A DNA stretch of 64,000 bases from Auanema rhodensis (GCA_964057225.1 OZ059898.1:10044001-10108000), one strand, 5' to 3'; shown: positions 1 through 11,500, numbered from the stretch's first letter. Translations and numbers: made by a program. Notes: generated by a model not told the origin, from the sequence alone.

Positions 1-2061
1 TTAGAAAAGAATTAAAGTTCAGCGATCTCTACTATTAACTGATTATCGGCTAAAATAAGGTAACAGTTTTTATTGAAAGTTTCCATGATTAAGATTAAAC
101 AAAGAAAAAAAATCAAAGAGAAACACTTCTTGTTTACTTATTTGATTATAATACTTGAAATTCCAAAAACAGTAGAATAAAATAGAGAAAGCGACGAAAA
201 AAGTTGAACGATTTGAAGAGAATTGTAAGTTTTAGAAAAGAATTAAAGTTCAGCTATCTCTACTATTAACTGATTATCGGCTAAAATAAGGTAACAGTTT
301 TTATTGAAAGTTTCCATGATTAAGATTAAACAAAGAAAAAAATCAAAGAGAAACACTTCTTGTTTACTTACTTGATTATAATACTTGAAATTCCAAAAAC
401 AGTAAAATAAAATTGAAAAAGCGACAAAAACAGTTGAACGATTTGAAGACAATTGTAAGTTGAAGAATAAAATTAAAGTTTAGCAGTCTCTACTATTAAC
501 TGAATGTCGGCTAAAATATGGTAACAGTTTTTATTAAAAGTTTCCATGATTAAGATTAAACAAAGAAAAAAAATCAAAGAGAAACACTTCTTGTTTACTT
601 ATTTGATTATAATACTTGAAATTCCAAAAACAGTAGAATAAAATAGAGAAAGCGACGAAAAAAGTTGAACGATTTGAAGAGAATTGTAAGTTTTAGAAAA
701 GAATTAAAGTTCAGCTATCTCTACTATTAACTGATTATCGGCTAAAATAAGGTAACAGTTTTTATTGAAAGTTTCCATGATTAAGATTAAACAAAGAAAA
801 AAATCAAAGAGAAACACTTCTTGTTTACTTACTTGATTATAATACTTGAAATTCCAAAAACAGTAAAATAAAATTGAAAAAGCGACAAAAACAGTTGAAC
901 GATTTGAAGACAATTGTAAGTTGAAGAATAAAATTAAAGTTTAGCAGTCTCTACTATTAACTGAATGTCGGCTAAAATATGGTAACAGTTTTTATTAAAA
1001 GTTTCCATGATTAAGATTAAACAAAGAAAAAAAATCAAAGAGAAACACTTCTTGTTTACTTATTTGATTATAATACTTGAAATTCCAAAAACAGTAGAAT
1101 AAAATAGAGAAAGAGACGAAAAAAGTTGAACGATTTGAAGAGAATTGTGAGTTTTAGAAAAGAATTAAAGTTTAGCTTTGTCTACTATTAACTGATTATC
1201 GGCTGAAATATGGTGACAGTTTTTTTTTAAAAGTTTCCATGATTAAGATTAATCAAAGAAAAAAAAATCAAAGAGAAACACTTCTTGTTCACTTATTTGA
1301 TTATAATACTTGAAATTCCGAAAACAGTAGAATAAAATAAAGAAAGCGACAAAAACAGTTGAACGATTTGAAGAGAATTGTAGGTTTAAGAAAAGATTTA
1401 AAGTTTAGCTTTGTCTACTATTAACTGATTATCGGCTGAAATATGGTGACAGTTTTTCATTAAAAGTTTCCATGATTAAGATTAAACAAAGAAAAAAAAA
1501 TCAAAGAGAAACACTTCTTGTTTACTTACTTGATTATAATACTTGAAATTCCAAAAACAGTAAAATAAAACTGTTAAAGCGAGTAAAACTGTTGAACGAT
1601 TTGAAGACAATTGTAAGTTGAAGAAAAAAATTAAAGTTTAGCTCTCTCTACTATTTAATGATTGTCGGCTAAAATATGGTAACAGTTTTTATTAAAAGTT
1701 TCCATGATTAAGATTGAACAAAGAAAAAAAAATCAAAGAGAAACACTTCTTGTTTACTTACTTGATTATAATACTTGAAATTCCAAAAACAGTAAAATAA
1801 AACTGTTAAAGCGAGTAAAACTGTTGAACGATTTGAAGACAATTGTAAGTTGAAGAAAAAAATTAAAGTTTAGCTCTCTCTACTATTTAATGATTGTCGG
1901 CTAAAATATGGTAACAGTTTTTATTAAAAGTTTCCATGATTAAGATTGAACAAAGAAAAAAAAATCAAAGAGAAACACTTCTTGTTTACTAATTTGATTA
2001 TAACACTTGAAAATCCAACAAAAGTAAAATAAAACTGTAAAAGCGAGTAAAACTGTTGAAC

Positions 2062-2232
2062 TAAAACAGTCTTTATAAAATATAAATGATATTTTTTATA
2101 AAAGTGAAGTTGCATCGGCCGGGAATCGAACCCGGGTCGCCCGCGTGGCAGGCGAGCATTCTACCACTGAACCACCGATGCTTCGAAAATGTTAGATTGT
2201 TTCCGAAAAATCATGAAAAGTCAAGTTCTACT
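2062..2232 (-). repeat. tRNA cassette inserted at a fixed point of the monomer (type example)
   Basis: Outside the cassettes the monomer reads GTTGAAC followed directly by GATTTGAAGA. Here 171 bp lie between those two blocks: about 49 bp of tRNA 3' flank, the 71-bp tRNA, and 51 bp of 5' flank. The same join recurs at the other tRNA genes I checked. The cassette therefore entered one monomer once and then spread with the array. Confidence 0.85.
2111..2181 (-). tRNA. tRNA-Gly(GCC) copy 1
   Basis: The reverse strand folds as a 71-nt tRNA including discriminator A. The 7-bp acceptor stem starts GCATCGG. An A box (TGGTTCAGTGG) and an intact B box (GGTTCGATTCC) are present, and the anticodon loop CTGCCAC carries GCC, reading GGC/GGU glycine codons. 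No CCA is encoded, as usual in eukaryotes. About 8 nt past the 3' end the minus strand has TTTT (2100-2103), a Pol III terminator. The 5' flank of about 50 bp is nearly identical in all copies, so external promoter elements may be conserved too. This is the reference copy for the array. Confidence 0.93.
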
Positions 2233-4132
2233 GATTTGAAGAAAATTGTAAGTTTTAGAAAATAATTAAAAATAAGTTCTCTCTACTATTAACTGATTGT
2301 CGGCTAAAATATGGTAACAGTTTTTATGAAAAGTTTCCATGATTAGGATTAAACAAAAAAAAGAATTAAAAAGAAACACTTCTTGTTTACTTATTTGATT
2401 ATAATACTTGAAATTCCAAAAACAGTAGAATAAAATAGAGAAAGAGACGAAAAAAGTTGAACGATTTGAAGAGAATTGTGAGTTTTAGAAAAGAATTAAA
2501 GTTTAGCTTTGTCTACTATTAACTGATTATCGGCTGAAATATGGTGACAGTTTTTTTTTAAAAGTTTCCATGATTAAGATTAATCAAAGAAAAAAAAATC
2601 AAAGAGAAACACTTCTTGTTTACTAATTTGATTATAACACTTGAAATTCCAACAAAAGTAAAGTAAAACTGTTAAAGCGAGTAAAACTGTTGAACAATTT
2701 GAAGACAATTGTAAGTTGAAGAATAAAATTAAAGTTTAGCTCTCTCTACTATTAACTGAATGTCGGCTAAAATATGGTAACAGTTTTTATTAAAAGTTTC
2801 CATGATTAAGATTAAACAAAGAAAAAAAATCAAAGAGAAAAACTTCTTGTTTACTAATTTGATTATAACACTTGAAATTCCAACAAAAGTAAAATAAAAC
2901 TGTGAAAGCGGGTAAAACTGTTGAACAATTTGAAGACAATTGTAACTTGAAGAATAAAATTAAAGTTTAGCTCTCTCTACTATTAACTGAATGTCGGCTA
3001 AAATATGGTAACAGTTTTTATTAAAAGTTTCCATGATTAAGATTAAACAAAGAAAAAAATCAAAGAGAAACACTTCTTGTTTACTTACTTGATTATAATA
3101 CTTGAAATTCCAAAAACAGTAAAATAAAATTGAAAAAGCGACAAAAACAGTTGAACGATTTGAAGACAATTGTAAGTTGAAGAATAAAATTAAAGTTTAG
3201 CTCTCTCTACTATTAACTGAATGTCGGCTAAAATATGGTAACAGTTTTTATTAAAAGTTTCCATGATTAAGATTAAACAAAGAAAAAAAATCAAAGAGAA
3301 ACACTTCTTGTTTACTTATTTGATTATAATACTTGAAATTCCAAAAACAGTAGAATAAAATAGAGAAAGAGACGAAAAAAGTTGAACGATTTGAAGAGAA
3401 TTGTGAGTTTTAGAAAAGAATTAAAGTTTAGCTTTGTCTACTATTAACTGATTATCGGCTGAAATATGGTGACAGTTTTTTTTCAAAAGTTTCCATGATT
3501 AAGATTAATCAAAGAAAAAAAAATCAAAGAGAAACACTTCTTGTTTACTAATTTGATTATAACACTTGAAATTCCAACAAAAGTAAAGTAAAACTGTTAA
3601 AGCGAGTAAAACTGTTGAACAATTTGAAGACAATTGTAAGTTGAAGAATAAAATTAAAGTTTAGCTATCTCTACTATTAACTGAATGTCGGCTAAAATAT
3701 GGTAACAGTTTTTATTAAAAGTTTCCATGATTAAGATTAAACAAAGAAAAAAAATCAAAGAGAAAAACTTCTTGTTTACTAATTTGATTATAACACTTGA
3801 AATTCCAACAAAAGTAAAATAAAACTGTGAAAGCGGGTAAAACTGTTGAACAATTTGAAGACAATTGTAAGTTGAAGAAAAAAATTAAAGTTTAGCTCTC
3901 TCTACTATTAACTGAATGTCGGCTAAAATATGGTAACAGTTTTTATTAAAAGTTTCCATGATTAAGATTAAACAAAGAAAAAAAATCAAAGAGAAACACT
4001 TCTTGTTTACTAATTTGATTATAACACTTGAAAATCCAACAAAAGTAAAATAAAACTGTAAAAGCGAGTAAAACTGTTGAAATAAAACAGTTTTTATTTT
4101 ATATAAATGATATTTTTTTATAAAAATGAAGT

Positions 4133-4203
4133 TGCATCGGCCGGGAATCGAACCCGGGTCGCCCGCGTGGCAGGCGAGCATTCTACCACTGAACCACCGA
4201 TGC
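4133..4203 (-). tRNA. tRNA-Gly(GCC) copy 2
   Basis: Same 71-nt sequence as copy 1. The 3' flank is the longer-A variant, giving TTTTT on the minus strand. It lies 2,022 bp from copy 1, fitting one cassette plus eight monomers. Confidence 0.92.
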
Positions 4204-6391
4204 TTCGAAAATGTTAGATTGTTTCCGAAAAATCATGAAAAGTCAAGTTCTACTGATTTGAAGAAAATTGTAAGTTTTAGAAAATAATTAAAAATAAGTT
4301 CTCTCTACTATTAACTGATTGTCGGCTAAAATATGGTAACAGTTTTTATGAAAAGTTTCCATGATTAGGATTAAACAAAAAAAAGAATTAAAAAGAAACA
4401 CTTCTTGTTTACTTACTTGATTATACTACTTGAAATTCGAAAAAAAGTAAAAAACAATTGAGAAAGCGACATAAACAGTTGAACGATTTGAAGAGAATTG
4501 TAAGTTTAAGAAAAGATTTAAAGTTTAGCTTTGTCTACTATTAACTGATTATCGGCTGAAATATGGTGACAGTTTTTTATTAAAAGTTTCCATGATTAAG
4601 ATTAAACAAAGAAAAAAAAATCAAAGAGAAACACTTCTTGTTTACTTATTTGATTATAACACTTGAAATTCCAACAAAAGTAAAGTAAAACTGTTAAAGC
4701 GAGTAAAACTGTTGAACGATTTGAAGACAATTGTAAGTTGAAGAAAAAAATTAAAGTTTAGCTCTCTCTACTATTAACTGAATGTCGGCTGAAATGAGGT
4801 AACAGTTTTTATTAAAAGTTTCCATGATTTAGATTAAACAAAGAAAAAAATCAAAGAGAAACACTTCTTGTTTACTTATTTGATTATAATACTTGAAATT
4901 CCAAAAACAGAAGAATAAAATAGAGAAAGAGACGAAAAAAGTTGAACGATTTGAAGAGAATTGTGAGTTTTAGAAAAGAATTAAAGTTTAGCTTTGTCTA
5001 CTATTAACTGATTATCGGCTGAAATATGGTGACAGTTTTTTTTAAAAAGTTTCCATGATTAAGATTAATCAAAGAAAAAAAAATCAAAGAGAAACACTTC
5101 TTGTTTACTAATTTGATTATAACACTTGAAATTCCAACAAAAGTAAAGTAAAACTGTTAAAGCGAGTAAAACTGTTGAACAATTTGAAGACAATTGTAAG
5201 TTGAAGAATAAAATTAAAGTTTAGCTCTCTCTACTATTAACTGAATGTCGGCTAAAATATGGTAACAGTTTTTATTAAAAGTTTCCATGATTAAGATTGA
5301 ACAAAGAAAAAAAAATCAAAGAGAAACACTTCTTGTTTACTAATTCGATTATAACACTTGAAAATCCAACAAAAGTAAAATAAAACTGTAGAAGCGAGTA
5401 AAACTGTTGAACGATTTGAAGAGAATTGTGAGTTTTAGAAAAGAATTAAAGTTTAGCTTTGTCTACTATTAACTGATTATCGGCTGAAATATGGTGACAG
5501 TTTTTTTTTAAAAGTTTCCATGATTAAGATTAATCAAAGAAAAAAAAATCAAAGAGAAACACTTCTTGTTCACTTATTTGATTATAATACTTGAAATTCC
5601 GAAAACAGTAGAATAAAATAAAGAAAGCGACAAAAACAGTTGAACGATTTGAAGAGAATTGTAAGTTTAAGAAAAGATTTAAAGTTTAGCTTTGTCTACT
5701 ATTAACTGATTATCGGCTGAAATATGGTGACAGTTTTTCATTAAAAGTTTCCATGATTAAGATTAAACAAAGAAAAAAAAATCAAAGAGAAACACTTCTT
5801 GTTTACTTACTTGATTATAATACTTGAAATTCCAAAAACAGTAAAATAAAACTGTTAAAGCGAGTAAAACTGTTGAACGATTTGAAGACAATTGTAAGTT
5901 GAAGCAAAAAATTAAAGTTTAGCTCTCTCTACTATTTAATGATTGTCGGCTAAAATATGGTAACAGTTTTTATTAAAAGTTTCCATGATTAAGATTGAAC
6001 AAAGAAAAAAAAATCAAAGAGAAACACTTCTTGTTTACTTACTTGATTATAATACTTGAAATTCCAAAAACAGTAAAATAAAACTGTTAAAGCGAGTAAA
6101 ACTGTTGAACGATTTGAAGACAATTGTAAGTTGAAGAAAAAAATTAAAGTTTAGCTCTCTCTACTATTTAATGATTGTCGGCTAAAATATGGTAACAGTT
6201 TTTATTAAAAGTTTCCATGATTAAGATTGAACAAAGAAAAAAAAATCAAAGAGAAACACTTCTTGTTTACTAATTTGATTATAACACTTGAAAATCCAAC
6301 AAAAGTAAAATAAAACTGTAAAAGCGAGTAAAACTGTTGAACTAAAACAGTCTTTATAAAATATAAATGATATTTTTTATAAAAGTGAAGT

Positions 6392-6462
6392 TGCATCGGC
6401 CGGGAATCGAACCCGGGTCGCCCGCGTGGCAGGCGAGCATTCTACCACTGAACCACCGATGC
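6392..6462 (-). tRNA. tRNA-Gly(GCC) copy 3
   Basis: Identical tRNA. It lies exactly 4,281 bp from copy 1 inside a duplicated block (about 1.10-3.29 kb matching 5.38-7.57 kb), so copies 1 and 3 are sisters. Confidence 0.92.
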
Positions 6463-7949
6463 TTCGAAAATGTTAGATTGTTTCCGAAAAATCATGAAAA
6501 GTCAAGTTCTACTGATTTGAAGAAAATTGTAAGTTTTAGAAAATAATTAAAAATAAGTTCTCTCTACTATTAACTGATTGTCGGCTAAAATATGGTAACA
6601 GTTTTTATGAAAAGTTTCCATGATTAGGATTAAACAAAAAAAAGAATTAAAAAGAAACACTTCTTGTTTACTTATTTGATTATAATACTTGAAATTCCAA
6701 AAACAGTAGAATAAAATAGAGAAAGAGACGAAAAAAGTTGAACGATTTGAAGAGAATTGTGAGTTTTAGAAAAGAATTAAAGTTTAGCTTTGTCTACTAT
6801 TAACTGATTATCGGCTGAAATATGGTGACAGTTTTTTTTTAAAAGTTTCCATGATTAAGATTAATCAAAGAAAAAAAAATCAAAGAGAAACACTTCTTGT
6901 TTACTAATTTGATTATAACACTTGAAATTCCAACAAAAGTAAAGTAAAACTGTTAAAGCGAGTAAAACTGTTGAACAATTTGAAGACAATTGTAAGTTGA
7001 AGAATAAAATTAAAGTTTAGCTCTCTCTACTATTAACTGAATGTCGGCTAAAATATGGTAACAGTTTTTATTAAAAGTTTCCATGATTAAGATTAAACAA
7101 AGAAAAAAAATCAAAGAGAAAAACTTCTTGTTTACTAATTTGATTATAACACTTGAAATTCCAACAAAAGTAAAATAAAACTGTGAAAGCGGGTAAAACT
7201 GTTGAACAATTTGAAGACAATTGTAACTTGAAGAATAAAATTAAAGTTTAGCTCTCTCTACTATTAACTGAATGTCGGCTAAAATATGGTAACAGTTTTT
7301 ATTAAAAGTTTCCATGATTAAGATTAAACAAAGAAAAAAATCAAAGAGAAACACTTCTTGTTTACTTACTTGATTATAATACTTGAAATTCCAAAAACAG
7401 TAAAATAAAATTGAAAAAGCGACAAAAACAGTTGAACGATTTGAAGACAATTGTAAGTTGAAGAATAAAATTAAAGTTTAGCTCTCTCTACTATTAACTG
7501 AATGTCGGCTAAAATATGGTAACAGTTTTTATTAAAAGTTTCCATGATTAAGATTAAACAAAGAAAAAAAATCAAAGAGAAAAACTTCTTGTTTACTAAT
7601 TTGATTATAACACTTGAAATTCCAACAAAAGTAAAATAAAACTGTGAAAGCGGGTAAAACTGTTGAACAATTTGAAGACAATTGTAAGTTGAAGAAAAAA
7701 ATTAAAGTTTAGCTCTCTCTACTATTAACTGAATGTCGGCTAAAATATGGTAACAGTTTTTATTAAAAGTTTCCATGATTAAGATTAAACAAAGAAAAAA
7801 AATCAAAGAGAAACACTTCTTGTTTACTAATTTGATTATAACACTTGAAAATCCAACAAAAGTAAAATAAAACTGTAAAAGCGAGTAAAACTGTTGAAAT
7901 AAAACAGTTTTTATTTTATATAAATGATATTTTTTTATAAAAATGAAGT

Positions 7950-8020
7950 TGCATCGGCCGGGAATCGAACCCGGGTCGCCCGCGTGGCAGGCGAGCATTC
8001 TACCACTGAACCACCGATGC
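7950..8020 (-). tRNA. tRNA-Gly(GCC) copy 4
   Basis: Identical tRNA with the longer-A 3' flank. It is 3,817 bp from copy 2 and shares its surroundings, so it is a block duplicate of copy 2. Confidence 0.92.
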
Positions 8021-9509
8021 TTCGAAAATGTTAGATTGTTTCCGAAAAATCATGAAAAGTCAAGTTCTACTGATTTGAAGAAAATTGTAAGTTTTAGAAA
8101 ATAATTAAAAATAAGTTCTCTCTACTATTAACTGATTGTCGGCTAAAATATGGTAACAGTTTTTATGAAAAGTTTCCATGATTAGGATTAAACAAAAAAA
8201 AGAATTAAAAAGAAACACTTCTTGTTTACTTACTTGATTATACTACTTGAAATTCGAAAAAAAGTAAAAAACAATTGAGAAAGCGACATAAACAGTTGAA
8301 CGATTTGAAGAGAATTGTAAGTTTAAGAAAAGATTTAAAGTTTAGCTTTGTCTACTATTAACTGATTATCGGCTGAAATATGGTGACAGTTTTTTATTAA
8401 AAGTTTCCATGATTAAGATTAAACAAAGAAAAAAAAATCAAAGAGAAACACTTCTTGTTTACTTATTTGATTATAACACTTGAAATTCCAACAAAAGTAA
8501 AGTAAAACTGTTAAAGCGAGTAAAACTGTTGAACGATTTGAAGACAATTGTAAGTTGAAGAAAAAAATTAAAGTTTAGCTCTCTCTACTATTAACTGAAT
8601 GTCGGCTGAAATGAGGTAACAGTTTTTATTAAAAGTTTCCATGATTTAGATTAAACAAAGAAAAAAATCAAAGAGAAACACTTCTTGTTTACTTATTTGA
8701 TTATAATACTTGAAATTCCAAAAACAGAAGAATAAAATAGAGAAAGAGACGAAAAAAGTTGAACGATTTGAAGAGAATTGTGAGTTTTAGAAAAGAATTA
8801 AAGTTTAGCTTTGTCTACTATTAACTGATTATCGGCTGAAATATGGTGACAGTTTTTTTTAAAAAGTTTCCATGATTAAGATTAATCAAAGAAAAAAAAA
8901 TCAAAGAGAAACACTTCTTGTTTACTAATTTGATTATAACACTTGAAATTCCAACAAAAGTAAAGTAAAACTGTTAAAGCGAGTAAAACTGTTGAACAAT
9001 TTGAAGACAATTGTAAGTTGAAGAATAAAATTAAAGTTTAGCTCTCTCTACTATTAACTGAATGTCGGCTAAAATATGGTAACAGTTTTTATTAAAAGTT
9101 TCCATGATTAAGATTAAACAAAGAAAAAAAATCAAAGAGAAAAACTTCTTGTTTACTAATTTGATTATAACACTTGAAATTCCAACAAAAGTAAAATAAA
9201 ACTGTGAAAGCGGGTAAAACTGTTGAACAATTTGAAGACAATTGTAAGTTGAAGAATAAAATTAAAGTTTAGCTCTCTCTACTATTAACTGAATGTCGGC
9301 TAAAATATGGTAACAGTTTTTATTAAAAGTTTCCATGATTAAGATTAAACAAAGAAAAAAAATCAAAGAGAAACACTTCTTGTTTACTAATTTGATTATA
9401 ACACTTGAAAATCCAACAAAAGTAAAATAAAACTGTAAAAGCGAGTAAAACTGTTGAAATAAAACAGTTTTTATTTTATATAAATGATATTTTTTTATAA
9501 AAATGAAGT

Positions 9510-9580
9510 TGCATCGGCCGGGAATCGAACCCGGGTCGCCCGCGTGGCAGGCGAGCATTCTACCACTGAACCACCGATGC
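9510..9580 (-). tRNA. tRNA-Gly(GCC) copy 5, target of element 1
   Basis: Identical tRNA, 1,560 bp from copy 4 (cassette plus six monomers). Its 5' flank is interrupted after 62 nt by the 5' LTR of element 1 at 9643. The core tRNA, A/B boxes and terminator remain whole, so transcription may persist. Confidence 0.92.
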
Positions 9581-9638
9581 TTCGAAAATGTTAGATTGTT
9601 TCCGAAAAATCATGAAAAGTCAAGTTCTACTGATTTGA

Positions 9639-9642
9639 AGAA
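9639..9642. other. Target site duplication of element 1, left copy
   Basis: AGAA precedes the 5' LTR and AGAA follows the 3' LTR (21892-21895). Removing the element and one AGAA restores the normal junction TTTGAAGAAAATTG seen at other cassettes. A 4-bp duplication fits Ty3/gypsy integrases. Confidence 0.8.
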
Positions 9643-9865
9643 TGTTCCATACGTGTCCTATAAGTAGAGCGATTGACAACGTCAATCGCTTATAAAACGG
9701 AACATTATAAAAACAAATAGCTGACGCTACATTTGAGAAACAGGAATTCAATGCAACAATGAACGAACACTTTTTCATATTAAGTTTAATTAAAGAAAGC
9801 CCAATTCAAGCGGAACCAAGTTCCGCGGACCTGATATAACCACTTTTTATGCTCGTAAGGAATAC

Positions 9866-9872
9866 TATATAA
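9866..9872 (+). promoter_or_regulatory. LTR TATA box
   Basis: TATATAA in the 5' LTR, sitting in the loop of the 9-bp inverted repeat CGTAAGGAA / TTCCTTACG. Transcription would start about 25-30 bp downstream, near 9897, which would begin the R region. The start is inferred from spacing only. Confidence 0.6.
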
Positions 9873-9952
9873 GGTTTCCTTACGAATCCTTTGGGCTGCG
9901 ACTAGGAATCATTATGTAACTTTTATTATTGTAATTTGTATACTTTATCATG

Positions 9953-9958
9953 AATAAA
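9953..9958 (+). terminator. LTR polyadenylation signal
   Basis: AATAAA downstream of the inferred start, so it lies in R and would act in the 3' LTR copy (21789-21794). A homologous signal followed by a similar CTTTCTCT tract occurs in the LTR of element 2. Confidence 0.6.
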
Positions 9959-10055
9959 CCTTTCTCTCTATACTCTTTATCATTTATATTTGGAAGAAAA
10001 GAAAGTAATTCCATGTGGTTACCCAGCCGGAACCCTGGGGAACCACCATGGAACG

Positions 10056-10076
10056 TGGAGGTTCCGCCGAGATTCG
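10056..10076 (+). promoter_or_regulatory. Primer-binding site, tRNA-Gln type
   Basis: Directly after the LTR comes TGGAGGTTCCGCCGAGATTC, starting with the TGG that pairs with a tRNA CCA end. Its complement reads as a T loop/T stem, then an acceptor ending CGGAACC, discriminator T and CCA. This matches the 3' end of eukaryotic tRNA-Gln. The tRNA-Gly of the surrounding array is not the primer. Confidence 0.75.
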
Positions 10077-10147
10077 TCTATAACCGACGAATCTCTAAGA
10101 ACCATATTTCGCTACATAAATTTAATTTTGTTGTCTTTCATACATCT

Positions 10148-10475
10148 AATTAAAGAATTATATTTCGATTATGCTATATGAATTTAATTTGAAATCTTTC
10201 TCTTCTTTATTTCATTCATTCAAAGAACTTTATTTTGATTTTGATTCATAAATTAATTTTGAAATCTTATATACATTTATTTAAAAAGATATATTTTGAA
10301 ACAACTTAATTTTGAAATTTTATATTCATTCATTTAAAAGAAACATTTCGATTTTTATCCATATTCTAAGATCTTTCATTCATTTTTGAGGAAAAACTTT
10401 GTTTATAACTATCATAAATTAATTTGAAATTCTTTTATATTTATTCATTTAAAGAAAGGTATTTCGATATTTTTT
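10148..10475 (+). repeat. Degenerate tandem repeats in the leader
   Basis: About six imperfect copies, 50-70 bp apart, of a CATTyATTTAAAGAA block followed by an ATATTTCGAT-like block and AATTTTGAAAT. They are too diverged to be recent slippage products. The position, between primer site and gag, is where the Drosophila gypsy element carries its repeated insulator sites; a similar role here is only a guess. Confidence 0.6.
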
Positions 10476-10671
10476 TTTTCTGTCAATCTTTTCTTTTTCT
10501 GTTTTTTTTAATCAAAATCTATTCTATCTCTTATAAATTTTTGTTATAAAGTTTCAAACAATTTTTGAATCAAAAATGAATTAATTTCTTTTATGAATCA
10601 TCACAAAATTCATTGTTTTATATATATTAAAATCCATTAATTTCTATTCTATCCTTTAAAATGTATTACTC

Positions 10672-10674
<3 letters not shown>

Positions 10675-10717
<43 letters not shown>
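10675..10717. repeat. (TA)n microsatellite
   Basis: About 43 bp of uninterrupted TA dinucleotides in the leader. Confidence 0.95.
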
Positions 10718-10721
<4 letters not shown>

Positions 10722-10744
10722 GTACAAAACTATTCTATACTAGT

Positions 10745-10777
10745 ACTATATTCCTACTATATTCCTACTATATTCCT
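10745..10777 (+). repeat. Three tandem 11-bp repeats
   Basis: ACTATATTCCT three times in direct succession just after the (TA)n tract. Confidence 0.9.
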
Positions 10778-11500
10778 ATTTTATTTTTCTTTTATCTTCT
10801 TTTAAATTTTATCTTTTTCCCTCTCTTATTACTATTATTTTTTCTCTTCTTCCTAATATAACCCAGAAAACAGTCAAATAATTTTGAAATTTTTTTTTTA
10901 TCTGAATCCCGAAACTAAGATTTATAATTTTGCATTTTGATCCTAAAAGTAGCCCGTGAGAAGCAATACCAGACTGTCTCGAGAACTGAGCGGAGGCAAC
11001 CACTATTTTTGATATAAGACGTACGCATTCCTGATTTTGAAGATCCCTTTTTGGTCCTATTTTTGCAAATTTGAAAATTACGACAGAATTAGTCGAGAAT
11101 GAAAGTGTTAGAGTGGTCTCACCATGAAAATCAGGGGAGCAGAATTTCGTTAAGGGAGCGATTTCTGTGAATTTTCATAGGCAAGAGAAGTCTGGGAAAG
11201 TGAATGTACGAGGCCTGAGCACCTAATCTTGTCGAAAGACTGAAAGGGAATACTGCTTAGATCACCGTCGTATATTTCACGCCTATTCGAGAGATGGGAA
11301 CTTGATCCTAGAAAGGGCGCACCGGTCACAGGCCCGTGTATGTACCCGATTGAGCAATTCTCCGTTAGAAGATTCGCTGCAGGCTGGCCCCCTAGCAAGC
11401 GTCACGCATACAACCCCATATTGCCTCTCACGTTGTATATATATTTTTATAAGTTTCGCATCGTTGGTATAATAATTTCCTTTCCAGGAAAACCAACAAG

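Larger units (their letters stand above)
1100..3290. repeat. Duplicated block A (sister about 5380-7570)
   Basis: About 2.2 kb recurs at +4,281 bp, including tRNA copies 1 and 3 and the same monomer variants. The match stops where one copy reads GAGAAACAC and the other GAGAAAAAC. Edges are estimated by eye. Confidence 0.75.
1..9642. repeat. tRNA-Gly satellite array, left block
   Basis: Head-to-tail AT-rich monomers of about 231 bp; for example the same monomer text starts near 1, 232, 461 and 693. Each monomer has recognisable sub-blocks: a CTACTATTAACTGA box, a GTTTCCATGATTA box, an A-rich tract, a CACTTCTTGTTTACT box, and ends in GTTGAACGATTTGAAGA. Five tRNA-Gly cassettes interrupt the monomers. 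No frame here looks coding; the short frames are recurrent by-products of the repeat. The block starts before base 1 and is cut at 9643 by element 1. Confidence 0.95.
9643..10055 (+). repeat. 5' LTR of element 1
   Basis: 413 bp starting TGTTCC and ending GGAACG (imperfect inverted ends), repeated at 21479-21891 without visible difference. It contains a TATA box, an AATAAA signal and three inverted repeats: 9668-9690 (10-bp arms, 3-nt loop), 9810-9826 (7-bp arms, 3-nt loop) and 9854-9884 (9-bp arms enclosing the TATA box). It ends directly at the primer-binding site. Confidence 0.93.
10077..11500 (+). other. Element 1 leader (no gene seen)
   Basis: A long 5' leader in three parts. First come AT-rich degenerate repeats and a (TA)n tract (to about 10,790). 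Next is T-rich DNA (to about 10,950). Last is a compositionally balanced stretch (about 10,960-11,420) that could hold a packaging signal or an untranslated exon. TTTCCAG at 11481-11487 resembles a 3' splice site 13 nt before the polyprotein ATG. No donor could be chosen. The minus-strand frames here look accidental. Confidence 0.6.

Noticed and set aside
243..452. Recurring 63-83-codon minus-strand frames across the monomers
   Set aside because: Each is a by-product of the 231-bp repeat, shifts freely with single-base changes in A-runs, and has no domain or start context.
2062..2232. tRNA cassette as a SINE
   Set aside because: No A-rich tail, no target duplication and no tRNA-unrelated body; the same flanks and an intact terminator suit a plain tRNA gene.
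3885..4181. Recurring 98-codon minus-strand frame starting MLACHAGDPGSIPG, seen at most tRNA copies
   Set aside because: It is the tRNA-Gly gene and its 3' flank read in one frame; conservation comes from the tRNA and the satellite, not from protein selection.
1..9642. Regular repeats resembling a CRISPR array
   Set aside because: Units are about 231 bp, contiguous and degenerate, with no unique spacers, in a eukaryotic context.
10056..10076. Element 1 primed by the neighbouring tRNA-Gly
   Set aside because: The primer site after TGG does not match the 3' end of the array tRNA-Gly; it fits tRNA-Gln.
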